This document shows, piece by piece, positions 36,157 through 47,400 of a DNA stretch of 64,000 nucleotides. This stretch comes from Anaerolineae bacterium (GTDB lineage: Bacteria > Chloroflexota > Anaerolineae > Aggregatilineales > Phototrophicaceae), in contig JAJEFB010000020.1 in NCBI GenBank assembly GCA_022820665.1, positions 1 to 64,000 of the forward strand, in the 5' to 3' direction. The position numbers and the translations under genes are program-made. Position 1 is the stretch's first letter, and each line of letters opens with the position of its first letter. The notes under the pieces were generated by a model. The model searched no databases, was not told where the DNA came from, and saw only the letters and a list, made by a program, of their open reading frames with translations.

Positions 36157-37130
36157 AGAAGCAACCTTTGCTGATTTGCATAGTATAAGATTGAGTTGGA
36201 TTCAGGATTTATGTTTCTTTCCCAGAATACGCCATCTGCATAGCCCTGTATTCGTCTATCGGTTTCAGCCATCTCCAGTCGTTTTTCCGCCAAACAAGCA
36301 TAGTATTTGTCAATTTCAATGCCCAGGTATTGCCTCCCCAGTTTTTTTGCTACCACGGAGGTGGTGCCGGAGCCCAAGAAAGGGTCGAAAATGACATCGC
36401 CCTCTTTTGAACTTGCAAGAATTGCTTTGGCGACAAGTTTTTCCGGTTTTTGCGCGGGATGACCGGTATTTTCGGGCATAGACCAAAAGGGCACAGTAAT
36501 ATCTGTCCAAAGATTGGAAGGATGTGTAAGCCGAAAGTTTCCACTCTCCTCTTCCGACCAATCTTTTGGTTTTCCGGTCTCATCTCTGTACGGAGCGATC
36601 ACCTTTTTCTTGAGTTTCACGGCTTCAACATGAAAACAGTAATCTTCGCTTACGGTCGCAAACCAGATATCTTCCGACGCGTTTTTCCAATTCGATTTTG
36701 CGCCTCGCCCTTTTTCTCTTTCCCATGTGATTCTGTTTCGAATCTTGAAGTGATCCGACAGCGCCCTAAACAAAGCCGATGATGAGCGCCAGTCGCCGCA
36801 TACATAAATGGATGCTGTGGGTTTCAATTTATCGACAAGCTTACTCAACCAGGAACGCACCCAGTTTTCGTAGTCGTCGCTGTCCATTTTCTTGAAAGTG
36901 GCTTTACCGAAAACTTTGTTCATGTTGAAAGGCGGGTCGACGAAAAGTACGTCAACGAAATGAAACGGGAGATAATCAATCACCTCAAGTGCATCTCCAA
37001 GGATGGTTCTATTGAGCAGTTGTTCCGCGTTGTGTTGACAATCAAGTGATATCAGCTTGCCTTCCAATCGAACGATGTCATTTTCACTTAGCTCGATTGT
37101 TTTGTTTTTTGGTGATTTGATTTCGGACAT
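36153..37130 (-). CDS. Beta-class DNA methyltransferase (type II R-M)
   Basis: 325 residues from the ATG at 37130, with AGGTG just upstream; a start at 37169 would overlap the SDR gene. Motif IV VDPPFNMNK (residues 64-72) precedes motif I FDPFLGSGTTSVVAKK (about residue 245), the beta-class order, with motif X-like HPAQKPEKL between. It modifies adenine N6 or cytosine N4. The adjacent endonuclease gene is interrupted, so this may now be a solitary methylase. AT-rich composition suggests transfer. It lies downstream of the SDR gene with 35 bp between. Confidence 0.9.
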   Translation of the reverse strand: MSEIKSPKNKTIELSENDIVRLEGKLISLDCQHNAEQLLNRTILGDALEVIDYLPFHFVDVLFVDPPFNMNKVFGKATFKKMDSDDYENWVRSWLSKLVDKLKPTASIYVCGDWRSSSALFRALSDHFKIRNRITWEREKGRGAKSNWKNASEDIWFATVSEDYCFHVEAVKLKKKVIAPYRDETGKPKDWSEEESGNFRLTHPSNLWTDITVPFWSMPENTGHPAQKPEKLVAKAILASSKEGDVIFDPFLGSGTTSVVAKKLGRQYLGIEIDKYYACLAEKRLEMAETDRRIQGYADGVFWERNINPESNSILYYANQQRLLL

Positions 37131-37165
37131 GTTTGCACCTGATAAGTATATCCGTCGACTAGCTA

Positions 37166-37969
37166 TCAACGGTTCCTATAGTCTTTCCCGTAATCCATAT
37201 TGGGTATGGGGCTGGTGCTGGTCCAGCCGCCATCCACGACGATTGCCTGTCCGGTGATTTTACTCGCCGCCGGTGAAGCGAGAAAGAGGACGGCATTGGC
37301 GATGTCTTCGCTTTGGATGGCTTGCCCGACCGGGATCAGGTTCGCCCAGCGCTGTTCATAGTCCGGATCGTCGCTAAGGTTGCGCGGCGTGAGGACGGCG
37401 CCGGGCGCCACGCAATTGATGGTGATGCCATGCCCGCTCAATTCCAGCACCAGGTTCCGCGCCAGCATCTCCAGCGCGGCTTTGGTCATGCCATAGGCGC
37501 TGAGGTAAGGCACGGCGCGGTGCCCGGTCACCGAAGACATGAGCACGATGCGCCCGCCCTGGCCCTGCCGGCGGAATTGACGGGCGGCGGCTTGCGCCAG
37601 GAAGTAGCTCCCGCGCAGGTTGACACTAACCACGCGCTCGAAATCGGCCGGTTGATACTCAAAAAAGTCGCCCCAGGAGGTCAGCCCGGCGTTGCAGACG
37701 CAGACGCTCAATCCGCCAAATGCCTCTACTGCAGTGTCGACCAGGCCGCGAACGAAGTCAACATCCGCCACATCACCGGCTGCGGCCATGCAAGGCGCGC
37801 CCGTTTCCGCGCTGATGCTCTCGGCGGCAGCTTGCGCGCGCTCGGGCAAGATATCGTTGAGCAGGGCGGCAGCGCCCTCTTGACAGAACTGCCGAGCCAC
37901 TTCATAGCCGATGCCTTCGCCGGCGCCGGTGACGATGACCGTTTGATTTGAAAATCGCTTCTGTGCCAT
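37166..37969 (-). CDS. SDR family NAD(P)-dependent oxidoreductase
   Basis: 267 residues, the classical short-chain dehydrogenase size. The cofactor motif is TGAGEGIG (residues about 13-20), the NAG motif is CNAGLTS, and the catalytic Ser-Tyr-Lys is in MSSVTGHRAVPYLSAYGMTKAA. It likely oxidises a sugar alcohol, sugar or hydroxy acid; the substrate is unknown. Base composition is like the catabolic genes, unlike the R-M genes on each side, so two R-M modules have landed around it. Confidence 0.9.
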   Translation of the reverse strand: MAQKRFSNQTVIVTGAGEGIGYEVARQFCQEGAAALLNDILPERAQAAAESISAETGAPCMAAAGDVADVDFVRGLVDTAVEAFGGLSVCVCNAGLTSWGDFFEYQPADFERVVSVNLRGSYFLAQAAARQFRRQGQGGRIVLMSSVTGHRAVPYLSAYGMTKAALEMLARNLVLELSGHGITINCVAPGAVLTPRNLSDDPDYEQRWANLIPVGQAIQSEDIANAVLFLASPAASKITGQAIVVDGGWTSTSPIPNMDYGKDYRNR

Positions 37970-38054
37970 AATCGCTCTTGCTTGAAGTATGTAGACAAGT
38001 TGTTTTCGTGGATTATATACTTAAAGTAAACACTGCATTTAGGGAGAATGGTCA

Positions 38055-39119
38055 ATGACATCTCAAGGAAATACTTCTTCACTTCCTAGTGCGACTGCAC
38101 CAGCTTCTCCACAGGAGCGCATTCGTAGTGCAAAGGGAATAGCGTATTGGGCAGAATCGGCCAGTCTTATGGAATTCCTTCTTGATGAAGAGAGTGTTGA
38201 TTTGATTATAACTAGTCCACCATTTGGGCTAGTGCGGAAAAAGGAGTATGGGAACGCCGATGCTGTAGAGTATTTGGACTGGTTTCGTCCGTTCGCAAGG
38301 CAGTTTGCGCGTGTGCTGAAACCCCAAGGTTCGCTAGTAATTGATATAGGAGGCGCGTGGAACGCGGGTAAACCAACTAAAAGCCTATACCAATACGAAC
38401 TCCTGATTACACTCTGTAAGGAGTTTGATTTTCATCTCGCGCAAGAATTCTTCTGGTGGAATCCATCAAAGTTACCTAGTCCTGCAGAATGGGTTAACAT
38501 TAGACGCATTAGAGTAAAAGATGCTGTAAACAACATCTTTTGGCTTTCTCGTACTCCATTCCCAAAAGCAAGTAATCGTCGTGTACTGACCCCTTACAGC
38601 AAGAGCATGAAAAATCTACTGGAGACAGGTTATCATGCCAAGAAACGTCCTAGCGGACATGACATTAGCGATAAATTCTCAAAGGATAACGGTGCTGCGA
38701 TCCCACCCAACCTAATTGCGGTAGCGAATACCGAAAGTAACTCACAATATCTGCGTTACTGTAATGAGAATGACTTGCCGGTGCACCCAGCCCGATTCCC
38801 CGCGGTAATTCCCGAGTACTTTGTGAGATTCCTAACCGATAGTGACGATTTAGTAGTTGATCCTTTCGCGGGTAGCTGTGTGACTGGCGAAGTGGCGGAG
38901 AGGCTTGGGCGTCGGTGGCTTTGCAGTGAGATTGAAGAGAAGTATCTTCTAGGCGCTAGAGGGCGTTTCTTGGATTCGACAGCGCCCAGACAGTTGCGTT
39001 TATCAGGCGCGAAAGTTGAGACGTACAACATTCAGCGCCCCGGGGCTCTCTGGGATGACAATCCCCAAATGCCGCTTCCCCAAGATGGAGGGCGGTCTCG
39101 CCCTGCAAAAGTCAAATAA
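38055..39119 (+). CDS. PvuII-like N4-cytosine DNA methyltransferase
   Basis: 354 residues with AGGGAG upstream. Motif IV is TSPPFG (residues 53-58), followed by LVRKKEYGN. Motif I VDPFAGSCVTGEVAE comes near the C-terminus (about residue 276). The segments WWNPSKLPSPAEWVN, RPSGHDI, AIPPNLI and NTESNSQYLRYC strongly resemble the m4C methyltransferase family that includes M.PvuII. The composition is AT-rich and unlike the neighbours. The HNH nuclease gene follows 14 bp downstream, forming an R-M pair with both frames intact. Confidence 0.9.
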   Translation: MTSQGNTSSLPSATAPASPQERIRSAKGIAYWAESASLMEFLLDEESVDLIITSPPFGLVRKKEYGNADAVEYLDWFRPFARQFARVLKPQGSLVIDIGGAWNAGKPTKSLYQYELLITLCKEFDFHLAQEFFWWNPSKLPSPAEWVNIRRIRVKDAVNNIFWLSRTPFPKASNRRVLTPYSKSMKNLLETGYHAKKRPSGHDISDKFSKDNGAAIPPNLIAVANTESNSQYLRYCNENDLPVHPARFPAVIPEYFVRFLTDSDDLVVDPFAGSCVTGEVAERLGRRWLCSEIEEKYLLGARGRFLDSTAPRQLRLSGAKVETYNIQRPGALWDDNPQMPLPQDGGRSRPAKVK

Positions 39120-39133
39120 ACAGTCACCAAAGT

Positions 39134-40129
39134 ATGCCGCCGACAACCCGTGAAGTTATCAACAATGCGATCTTAGATGCCATAAGTGAAGCTGGCGGAG
39201 TAGGGATGCTCATTCCATCTTCGTCAGCGCATCCCAGAGTATATCTTGTCTCGCAAAATGGATATGAGAAATCCTTATGGGTATACTGTTGGACATTAAC
39301 TCACGGTGGGCGCAAAACTCTTCCATTAGAGTATCGCATCCAGATGACATCGGTAAACTCTCCTCTGCCTCTGAACACTGACGGTAATACGATGTTGCTA
39401 GGTTTCGAGCCCGATCGACGTGTATTCGCAGGATTTGACATAGCGCGACATCAAGTGTTTACTGGAAGGTCGCCATCAGTACAGATCAGTGTTTCCACAC
39501 TTAACGAGTCCCTCCAACACGGCCTAGCATTTCAGACAAAATCCAACAATGAGACTGCAATAGGCATCCGAAGCGATATGTTGTTGTTCTACAGCGAGCA
39601 CGCTGGCGAATTACACAGTTTGGACAAGGACTCGACATATTTCGATACAATAAATCGCGCTGTAAAAGAGCACGAAGTTGTAGAGAGCGAGATTCTATCG
39701 TACTCACAACAGAGGCAAATGGTGATTCACGAAACAGCACGCTGGTCACGTTCGTCAACATTTAAGAAGCAAGTTTTGAATGCGTATGACAACAGGTGCG
39801 CAGTTACTAGAAGAAAGCTTAAGCTTGTCGACGCAGCACATATCCTTCCCGTCAAAGCAGGTGAGCTAAGCATTGACAATGTGCGCAACGGAATAGCCTT
39901 GTCCCCCACCTATCATAGAGCCTTTGACAACGGTCTCATATTTTTGGACGATGGCATGGTGATGCGCTTAAATCAGTCAGCCGCCGAAGATCTCTATCGA
40001 CATGGACTAGATTCTGGTATCGAGAGTTTCACCGCAAACCTAGGGAAAATCCATCTTCCTTACAACCCAGAACAACACCCCGACCCTTATTTCATTCATC
40101 TTGCTAACAAATACAGAGGGTTAGGTTAA
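39134..40129 (+). CDS. HNH restriction endonuclease
   Basis: 331 residues. The C-terminal HNH domain runs from about residue 215: RCAVTRRKLKLVDAAHILP (Cys 222, His 236), then NVRNGIALSPTYHRAFDNGLI with the later Asn and His. The N-terminal 200 residues are unrecognised and probably bind DNA or set specificity. It follows the PvuII-like methyltransferase at 14 bp with no strong ribosome site, so translation may be coupled. Predicted to cut unmodified DNA at the site protected by that methylase. Confidence 0.82.
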   Translation: MPPTTREVINNAILDAISEAGGVGMLIPSSSAHPRVYLVSQNGYEKSLWVYCWTLTHGGRKTLPLEYRIQMTSVNSPLPLNTDGNTMLLGFEPDRRVFAGFDIARHQVFTGRSPSVQISVSTLNESLQHGLAFQTKSNNETAIGIRSDMLLFYSEHAGELHSLDKDSTYFDTINRAVKEHEVVESEILSYSQQRQMVIHETARWSRSSTFKKQVLNAYDNRCAVTRRKLKLVDAAHILPVKAGELSIDNVRNGIALSPTYHRAFDNGLIFLDDGMVMRLNQSAAEDLYRHGLDSGIESFTANLGKIHLPYNPEQHPDPYFIHLANKYRGLG

Positions 40130-40216
40130 GACGAACGGGATCGTGACACGCGCTAGACACCTATTGTTAAGCTACTGAGAACACAGAGGATTTTGCCGGA
40201 TTTGGGAGAAGGAATT

Positions 40217-42214
40217 ATGCGCTCAGATATCTACGGCGGCGCGGAACTGCTGAAGACGACCTGCACGCGCGGGCAGGGCAGAGACGGCAAGTTGCCGCTG
40301 GATGCGGACATGCTGCTTGACGAAGCCAGTGGCAACCTCTTTGCCATGACGCAGAATGTGGCCATGGGCTGGCACCCGGAAGAGGTCAATCGCGAGCAAT
40401 ATGTGATCGTGAGCACGCAAGGCGGCCTGCGGGCTGAGGACGGCGCGCCGGTCGCGCTCGGCTATCACACCGGGCATTGGGAGATCGGCTTGCTGGCGCG
40501 CGAAGCCGCCGAGACCCTTCGCGGCAAGAACGCCATTCCCTTCGCGGTCTATTGTTCCGATCCCTGCGACGGACGCTCGCAGGGCACCAGCGGCATGATG
40601 GACAGCCTGCCCTATCGCAATGACGCCGCGATCGTGATGCGCCGTTTGATTCGCTCCCTGCCCACGCGAGACGGCGTGATGGGCATCGCCACTTGCGACA
40701 AGGGTCTGCCGGCCACGTTAATCGCGCTGGCGGGCTGCAACGATCTGCCCGGCATCATCGTGCCCGGCGGTGTGACCTTGCCGGCCGAGGGGGCGGAAGA
40801 CGCCGGCACGGTGCAGACCATCGGCGCGCGCTTCGCCCACGGCTTGATTGATGTCGATTATGCCGCCGAGATGGGCTGTAAAGCTTGCGGGTCCTCGGGT
40901 GGCGGCTGTCAGTTCCTGGGCACGGCAGCCACGGCGCAAGTGGTGGCGGAGGCGCTGGGGCTGTGCTTGCCGCATAGCGCCCTGGCGCCATCGGGCGAGC
41001 CGGTCTGGCTCGATATCGCGCGGCGCTCGGCATTGGCGCTGCTCGCATTAAAGGCGGAAAACCTTACTCTATCCGACATCCTGAGTCCCGCCGCGCTGGA
41101 AAATGCCATGTTGCTGCATTCGGCATTCGGCGGTTCGACGAATCTGCTCTTGCATATCCCGGCGATCGCGCACGCGGCCGGCTTGAAGCCGCCGAGCGTC
41201 GAGGATTGGATCCGCATCAACCGCAGTACGCCGCGTTTGGTCGACGCGCTGCCCAATGGTCCGCGCAATCATCCGACGGTGCAGGTTTACATGGCGGGCG
41301 CTGTGCCCGAAGTAATGCTGCGCCTGCGCGATATGGGTTTGCTGAACGGGGACGCGCTGACCGTCACGGGTGACAAACTCGATACGGCGCTCGATTGGTG
41401 GCGTGAGGGGGATCGGCGGCGCTTCGCTCGCGAGCGCTTGCGGAGCAGCGATGGCATTGATCCGGACGATGTGATCATGTCGGCGGATCAAGCGCGGCAG
41501 CGCGGTCTGACGAGCACGGTGGTCTTCCCGGTTGGCAACATCGCGCCGCAAGGTTCGGTGATCAAAGCCACCGCCATCGACCCGAGCGTCGTCGATGACG
41601 ACGGCGTCTACCGTCATCGCGGGCCGGCGCGCGTCTTTGCCTCGGAGCGCGCCGCCATCCGAGCGGTCAAGGGCTTGGATGAGGATCGTATCCGCGCTGG
41701 CGACGTGCTGGTCTTGATCGGCGTGGGTCCGGCCGGGACCGGCATGGAAGAAACCTATCAGCTAACCTCGGCGCTGAAGTTTATCCCCTGGGGGGTGCAG
41801 GTGCCGATCATTACCGATGCGCGTTTTTCCGGCGTCTCGACCGGCGCCTGCATCGGGCATGTCGGTCCCGAGGCGCTGGCGGGCGGCGCCATCGGCAAGC
41901 TGCGCGACGGCGACTTGATCGAGATCGAGATCGACCGCGTGACCTTAAGCGGCACAGTGAATCTGGTGGCTACGGGTGACGGCGCTTTGTCCCCGGACGC
42001 GGCAGCCGAACTCCTGAAGCAGCGCAAGCCCCATCCGGCCTTGGCGCCGCATCCGGATCTGCCGGCGGATACGCGCCTGTGGGCGGCGCTGCAGGCGGCC
42101 AGCGGCGGCGTCTGGGCGGGCTGCGTCTATGACGTGGACAAGATCATCGAGGTATTACAGGCCGGGATGGCCGTTTTCGCCGAACGGGCTGCCGCGCCAG
42201 CTTCATTCGAGTGA
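40217..42214 (+). CDS. Sugar-acid dehydratase, IlvD/Edd family (YjhG/YagF-like)
   Basis: 665 residues from the ATG at 40217, with GAAGGA upstream; the frame from 40193 is less likely. Length and sequence match the YjhG/YagF branch of the IlvD/Edd dehydratases, which act on D-xylonate and related aldonates. Cysteines for the Fe-S cluster are in [22 protein letters not shown] and [12 protein letters not shown]. The C-terminal block [22 protein letters not shown] is typical. It would convert an aldonate to 2-keto-3-deoxy acid plus water. It starts right after the R-M module and is transcribed in the same direction, but has its own ribosome site. Confidence 0.92.
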   Translation: MRSDIYGGAELLKTTCTRGQGRDGKLPLDADMLLDEASGNLFAMTQNVAMGWHPEEVNREQYVIVSTQGGLRAEDGAPVALGYHTGHWEIGLLAREAAETLRGKNAIPFAVYCSDPCDGRSQGTSGMMDSLPYRNDAAIVMRRLIRSLPTRDGVMGIATCDKGLPATLIALAGCNDLPGIIVPGGVTLPAEGAEDAGTVQTIGARFAHGLIDVDYAAEMGCKACGSSGGGCQFLGTAATAQVVAEALGLCLPHSALAPSGEPVWLDIARRSALALLALKAENLTLSDILSPAALENAMLLHSAFGGSTNLLLHIPAIAHAAGLKPPSVEDWIRINRSTPRLVDALPNGPRNHPTVQVYMAGAVPEVMLRLRDMGLLNGDALTVTGDKLDTALDWWREGDRRRFARERLRSSDGIDPDDVIMSADQARQRGLTSTVVFPVGNIAPQGSVIKATAIDPSVVDDDGVYRHRGPARVFASERAAIRAVKGLDEDRIRAGDVLVLIGVGPAGTGMEETYQLTSALKFIPWGVQVPIITDARFSGVSTGACIGHVGPEALAGGAIGKLRDGDLIEIEIDRVTLSGTVNLVATGDGALSPDAAAELLKQRKPHPALAPHPDLPADTRLWAALQAASGGVWAGCVYDVDKIIEVLQAGMAVFAERAAAPASFE

Positions 42215-42247
42215 CGAGAAAAGGACAAAGGGCAAAACGAGGAAAAC

Positions 42248-43315
42248 ATGTCAAATCAACAGAATCAAATCAACAAGGAAGTTGTATGGGACTTCTGGCA
42301 GAAACTCAATCATGTCGGCCTGGAGAACCTGCCGGATGTCGTTCGCGCCGCGGTTCACGACGATGTCGATTGGAACGTCTCCGCGCCGATTGACCGCATC
42401 GTCGGCGTCGAGACCACGATCTCGGAGTTTTGGCTGCCGCTGCTGCGCGCCTTCCCTGATCTAAAGCACAAGCCTTACGTCTTCATGGGCGGCATAGACG
42501 AAGGCTCCAAACTCTACGCGACGACGGCGGGCGAGCAATGGGTATCCGGCTGCGGCTACTTAACCGGCAGCTTCGTCAATGACTGGCTGGGCATCCCCGC
42601 TACCGGCAAAAAGACCAATATCTGGTTTGGACTCTTTTACGTCATGCGCGATGGCAAAATCGCCGAGAGTTACATTCAACTGGACGTATTGGCGGTGATG
42701 CGGGGGGCGGGCTATCAAGTGCTGCCGCCGGCATTTGGCGCCGAAGGCGGCAAGGTGCCGGGACCGGTCGCTAAAGACGGCATCCTCCTGACCGAATACG
42801 ATGCGCTTGAATCACGGAAGAGCCTCCAATTGGTACAAGCGATGGGACGCGGTTTGCGGCGCTATGTCCGTAGCCGCGACGGCGGCGATATGCGAGCCAT
42901 GGAACAGGACAAGTATTGGCATCCCGATATGAAGTGGTACGGACCCAGCGGCATTGGCGCTTGCTTCAGCCTGGAAGAGTTTGAGGATTTCCATCAGCGG
43001 CCCTGGCTGCATGGCTTCGGCGATCGCAACCTCAGCCGCGAAGGCAGCGGACGCGTCATGGGGCGCATTGGCGAGGGCAAATACGTCTGCGGCGGGATCT
43101 GGGATACGGTATTCTCCCGCCATCACGGCGAGTACGCCGGCATCCCGGCCACGGGCAAGCTGCTGACCCTGCGTGACTTCGACTGGTGGAAGCGCGAGGG
43201 CGACTACCTGATTGAAAACTGGGTGCCCATCGATATGATCGACCTCTGCCGGCAGATAGGCGTCGACCTGATGGAACGGATGCGCCGGCAGCGCGATGCG
43301 CAGGAGCGGAAATAA
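42248..43315 (+). CDS. Double SnoaL-like (polyketide-cyclase/ester-cyclase fold) protein
   Basis: 355 residues made of two NTF2-fold domains, about residues 1-160 and 185-345. Each has a helix followed by a WHPDMxWYGPSGIG-type or VHDDVDWNVSAPIDRIVG segment and an IPATGKxxxxxxF block (WLGIPATGKKTNIW, YAGIPATGKLLTLR). Such predicted ester cyclases are widespread and largely uncharacterised. It lies 33 bp after the dehydratase, so it is probably co-transcribed and may process a downstream lactone or sugar acid; this is inference. Confidence 0.85.
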   Translation: MSNQQNQINKEVVWDFWQKLNHVGLENLPDVVRAAVHDDVDWNVSAPIDRIVGVETTISEFWLPLLRAFPDLKHKPYVFMGGIDEGSKLYATTAGEQWVSGCGYLTGSFVNDWLGIPATGKKTNIWFGLFYVMRDGKIAESYIQLDVLAVMRGAGYQVLPPAFGAEGGKVPGPVAKDGILLTEYDALESRKSLQLVQAMGRGLRRYVRSRDGGDMRAMEQDKYWHPDMKWYGPSGIGACFSLEEFEDFHQRPWLHGFGDRNLSREGSGRVMGRIGEGKYVCGGIWDTVFSRHHGEYAGIPATGKLLTLRDFDWWKREGDYLIENWVPIDMIDLCRQIGVDLMERMRRQRDAQERK

Positions 43316-43381
43316 AGTATTCCGACTATTGCTTCTGCCGGGAGCGACAATTCTACAGGGCAATCGCTTCAGATTGTTCTT

Positions 43382-43510
43382 TCACCACAAAGACGCGAAG
43401 GACTCGGAATTTTTTGCTTTTCTCAGTGTTCTCGGCAACCTCGGTGGTTAATATTGAGCCCAATTTCGCGTCATGCCGGGCGCCATCCGTTTGAAGCCAT
43501 TGACCTGGAC
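43382..43510. repeat. Dispersed intergenic repeat, copy B
   Basis: Contains CACCACAAAGACGCGAAGGA, then TTTTTTGCTTTTCTCAGTG, CCTCGGTGGTTAATATTGAG and CGTTTGAAGCCATTGACCTG. It is clearly homologous to copy A at 5446-5535 and fills most of the gap between the SnoaL-like and PhyH genes (43316-43587). No gene is seen in that gap. Confidence 0.75.
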
Positions 43511-43587
43511 AACTTTGCTATCAATGTTGACAGCCACGGGCAAATACTCCATACTCTGGGACAAATTGAAACGAGGGATTCCAACCG

Positions 43588-44445
43588 ATGTTAAGCCAAG
43601 AAGAGATCAGCTTTTATCACGAGAATGGATACTTGACGGTCGAGAACGTGCTCAGCGCCGACGAACTGGATGCGCTGCGACGCGTGACCGACGAGTTCAT
43701 CGAACGTTCGCGCTTTGTCAGCGAGCACGATGATGTCTTCGATCTTGAGCCGGATCATAGCCATGACAACCCTCGTTTGCGTCGGATCAAAGAACCTGTC
43801 AATCATCACGAAGTCTATAATCGGACGCTGCGCCACGACGGCATCCTGGACATTGTCGAGCAGTTGATCGGCAAAGGCGTGCGCTTCAACGGCAACAAGC
43901 TCAACATGAAAGCGGGAGGGCATGGCGCGGCGGTGGAATGGCACCAGGATTGGGCATTCTATCCCCATACCAACGACGATTTGCTGGCGGTAGGCGTGGC
44001 CATCGACGCCATGACCGAAGAGAATGGCTGCATGTTGATGGTGCCGGGTTCGCACAAAACTGATTTGATCAGCCATCACGAAAATGGCGTCTTTGTCGGC
44101 GCGGTGGCCGACCCCGATTTCACGCCCCATCGCGTGGAAAAATGCCTGGTCGGCGCGGGCGGCATCTCGCTCCATCATGTGCGCACCTTGCATGCCTCGG
44201 CGCCGAACCATTCGACCAATCCGCGGCGACTGTTGTTATTCCAATACTGCTCGATCGATTCCTGGCCCCTGCTTGGATCCCCCAATTACGACGCCTACCT
44301 CAGCACGGTTTTGCGCGGCGAACCGGTCAAGCGTCCGCGGATGGACGCCCTGCCGGTGATCATCCCGGAACCGAAGCCGGAAAACGCCGGGTCTATATTC
44401 GAGATTCAAGAGGCCTTGCAAGAACGCGAGATGGCCAAGCAATAA
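43588..44445 (+). CDS. Phytanoyl-CoA dioxygenase (PhyH) family protein
   Basis: 285 residues. The Fe(II)/2-oxoglutarate oxygenase facial triad is visible: HQD in EWHQDWAFYPH (about residue 115-125) and the distal His in LHHVRTLHAS, followed by the 2-oxoglutarate-binding Arg in NPRRLLLF. The N-terminal ENGYLTVENVLSADELD is typical of PhyH proteins. It hydroxylates an unknown organic substrate. The stop is 8 bp before the next gene. Confidence 0.9.
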   Translation: MLSQEEISFYHENGYLTVENVLSADELDALRRVTDEFIERSRFVSEHDDVFDLEPDHSHDNPRLRRIKEPVNHHEVYNRTLRHDGILDIVEQLIGKGVRFNGNKLNMKAGGHGAAVEWHQDWAFYPHTNDDLLAVGVAIDAMTEENGCMLMVPGSHKTDLISHHENGVFVGAVADPDFTPHRVEKCLVGAGGISLHHVRTLHASAPNHSTNPRRLLLFQYCSIDSWPLLGSPNYDAYLSTVLRGEPVKRPRMDALPVIIPEPKPENAGSIFEIQEALQEREMAKQ

Positions 44446-44452
44446 GTTCACC

Positions 44453-47400
44453 ATGCCGCCCTCGCAGGCTCCGCATCCGAGACGCGCGTTCCATTTCCTC
44501 ATACTCATAGTCGGCATCTTATCTGTCTGTCTGCTGGCGGTACAGCCTTTCATGCTGGACCGCATGCCGCGCACGGACGACGGACTGCTGCAGATGTATC
44601 GGAGCCTGGCGCTGGATCACTCGCTGCGCGTCGATCATCCGCTGTGGCCGCGCTACTCTTCGGGACTGGTCTATGGCTATGGCGCCCCGCTCTTCAACTA
44701 TTTTCCGGCGCTATCGTATTTTCCGGCGAGCTGGCTGCACGGCCTTGGTTTCAGCTTCGTGGGCGGTTGGCTGCTCTCGATGATCATTTACACGCTGCTG
44801 GCTGCGCTGGGGATCTTCCTGCTCGGGCGTTTATGGACAGGCTCAGACCTGGGCGGTTGGATAGCGGCGCTGGCATACGTATATGCTCCATTTTTCCTCT
44901 TCGACAGTCTAACGCGGGGCTCGTCGTCGGAATTGGCGGCATTGGCGGCTTTGCCTTATGTTATGTTCGGTTTCACTCGGCTGGCATGGTACGGGCGACG
45001 CCGCGACCTCGTCCTGTCTGTCGCCGCATTCGCGCTTTTCATTCCCCTGCACACCTTGATCACCTTGCACGGGACGGCGCTGCTGGCGCTCTATTGCCTC
45101 TTCCTGGTCTGGCGCGGGGGTGAAGGGCGCGCGGTCTTCCTTCGTTTGACGGTGGCGGGTCTGCTGGGGCTGGTCTTAACAGCCTTTTACTGGCTGCCGG
45201 CGCTCTTGGAAGCGGATGCCATCAAGCTCGGGTTAATCAGCGAGCAACTGAGCCATATCGATGTTAAGCGGCATCTGCGCCCCCTGAGCGAGATATTGGC
45301 ATGGCCGCATACTGCCGATCCCACACATCAGAACCAGGCGATTCCGATCAGCCTGGGCTGGCCGCAGTTGATCCTGTCAGCCATTGGATTGCTGTTGAGC
45401 GCGCGCGCGGCATTGGGGCTTTACCGCCCGCTGATGCTGCTGATCTGGATCATCCTGCTATGCCTGGTCTTCATGAATACGCCGCATTCGGCGCCGCTTT
45501 GGGAAGCGATCCCGCTGATAGGTTTTACGCAGTTTCCCTGGCGTTTGCTCGGCTTGGCGAGCTTGCTGCTGGCGCTGGCATCGGGGATTGGCGCCTTCAT
45601 GATCGCGTCGATTTTGCCCTCGGGAAAAAGCCGAGCATTCGTGGCTGGGTCGATAGCTGTGATCATGCTGCTTTATGCCCTGCCCTGGACCTATCGGGCC
45701 TACCATGACGACCTGGAGGCTGATGATATCCGCGATGCGCAGCAGTTTGAGCGAGACGGCGGTCAATTGGCGCTGTCTTCTTATGCCGAGTATTTGCCCG
45801 TCAATACCGATGCCAGTCAACTGGATCCGCAGCGGCTAGTGCAGCGATTCTCAAGAGCCGACGCCGTCCCGCGTCTAATGTCATCGGAGACGCTTGAGAT
45901 TGTCTCGGAGCAATGGGCTGGCACAGGGGCGAGCTTGCGCCTTGTATCCGCCGAAGCGCAGACGCTGATATTTGACTGGTTGTACCTGCCGGGTTGGCGC
46001 GCGGACATTGACGGACGGGCGCTGGAGGTCTTTCCCTCCGCGCCGGCCGGGCTGGTCGCCCTGGACCTGCCGGCGGGCGAGTTTGACCTGCGTATTGCTC
46101 TGCATTCAACGACGACTCAAGCGGTCGCGCAGCTTCTAAGCGTCTTGGGATCGCTCGGCCTTGCAGCGCTGTTGATAACCTGGCGCCTTTTGCCGGACGC
46201 AGCAGAACACGAAGATCCGGCAATCAGCCTGGATATGCCTCTTTTAGCCGGTTTTGCAGCGCTCAGCCTCGGACTGTTTCTTGTCAAGGCCCTGGCTCTG
46301 GACGCGCTTGAGTCGCCGTTTAAGTCATATCGATTTGGCCGCAGCGTAGACGCGCCGGCTCTGGCGAATTTCGGTGATCGAATTGATCTCCTGGCGGCTG
46401 ACCTGCCCTCGGGGTCAATTGATCGTCGTCGCTTCGATATCGCCTTGTACTGGCGTCTGCATGGCGGGGCGCTTGACCGGGATTATTCGAGCATCCTTCG
46501 CATGCGCGATCCCGCGAGCGCGGTCATCGCCGAAGCAAGTTCCTACGCGCCCGGGGGCTTGGCGACATCGAATTGGTTGACAAATGCCTACGTCGAGGAC
46601 GTGATCACCCTGGAAATGCCGCCCTTCACGCCGCCGCTCAATGAGGCTTACAGCTTGGAAGTAGCGCTTTTCGATGGTGACACGCTGGAGGCTTTGAGCG
46701 TGGTCAACCTGGCTGGCAATCCGCTGGATGTCAAATATCCGCTCGCTTCGTTCCTTTACCGCCCCTCCGATAGACAAGCTGCGCTGGATGATTTGCCCGG
46801 AGTTGATCAAGGCGCGGGACCGGCGCTCCTGGTCAGAGCGCCGGAATTGCCGCTCTCGGCCACAGTCGGCGATGAACTGCGATTCAGCTGGGCTTGGCGG
46901 AAAGCCAGCGAAGGCGCGGCGGGACTTGCGGCTCGACTTTTGTGGCTGGATGAGGAAACAAAAGCGACTCATGTTTCGCGTACCCTGCCCCTGATTAATG
47001 GATTTGACATCGCCCAATGGCATCTTGGCGAAGTCTTTCGTGGTCATCATCGTGTGACCGTGCCGCCAGATCTGCCGTCCGGGTCCTATGCCCTGGGCGC
47101 GCAACTGCTTGACGCCGACGAAAACCCGGCAGCCGCAACTATCATGCTCGACGCCGTGATGCAGGTATCGGTTCCCTTGCGGCAATTCGACCCGCCCCAA
47201 TTCGACCCTATCGTTGGCGCTACTTGGGACAACGGCTTGGTCTTGCATGGCTATCGCCTTGCAGGAGCGAGCGAATTGAGTCTAGTCTGGGGAACCAGGC
47301 GGCAGTTGCCGGATAGCCTCCGCCTGTTTGTTCACGCGCTTGATGAGGGGGACAAGATCGCGGCGCAATGGGATGGCGTCCCGGTCGACTGGACACGCCC

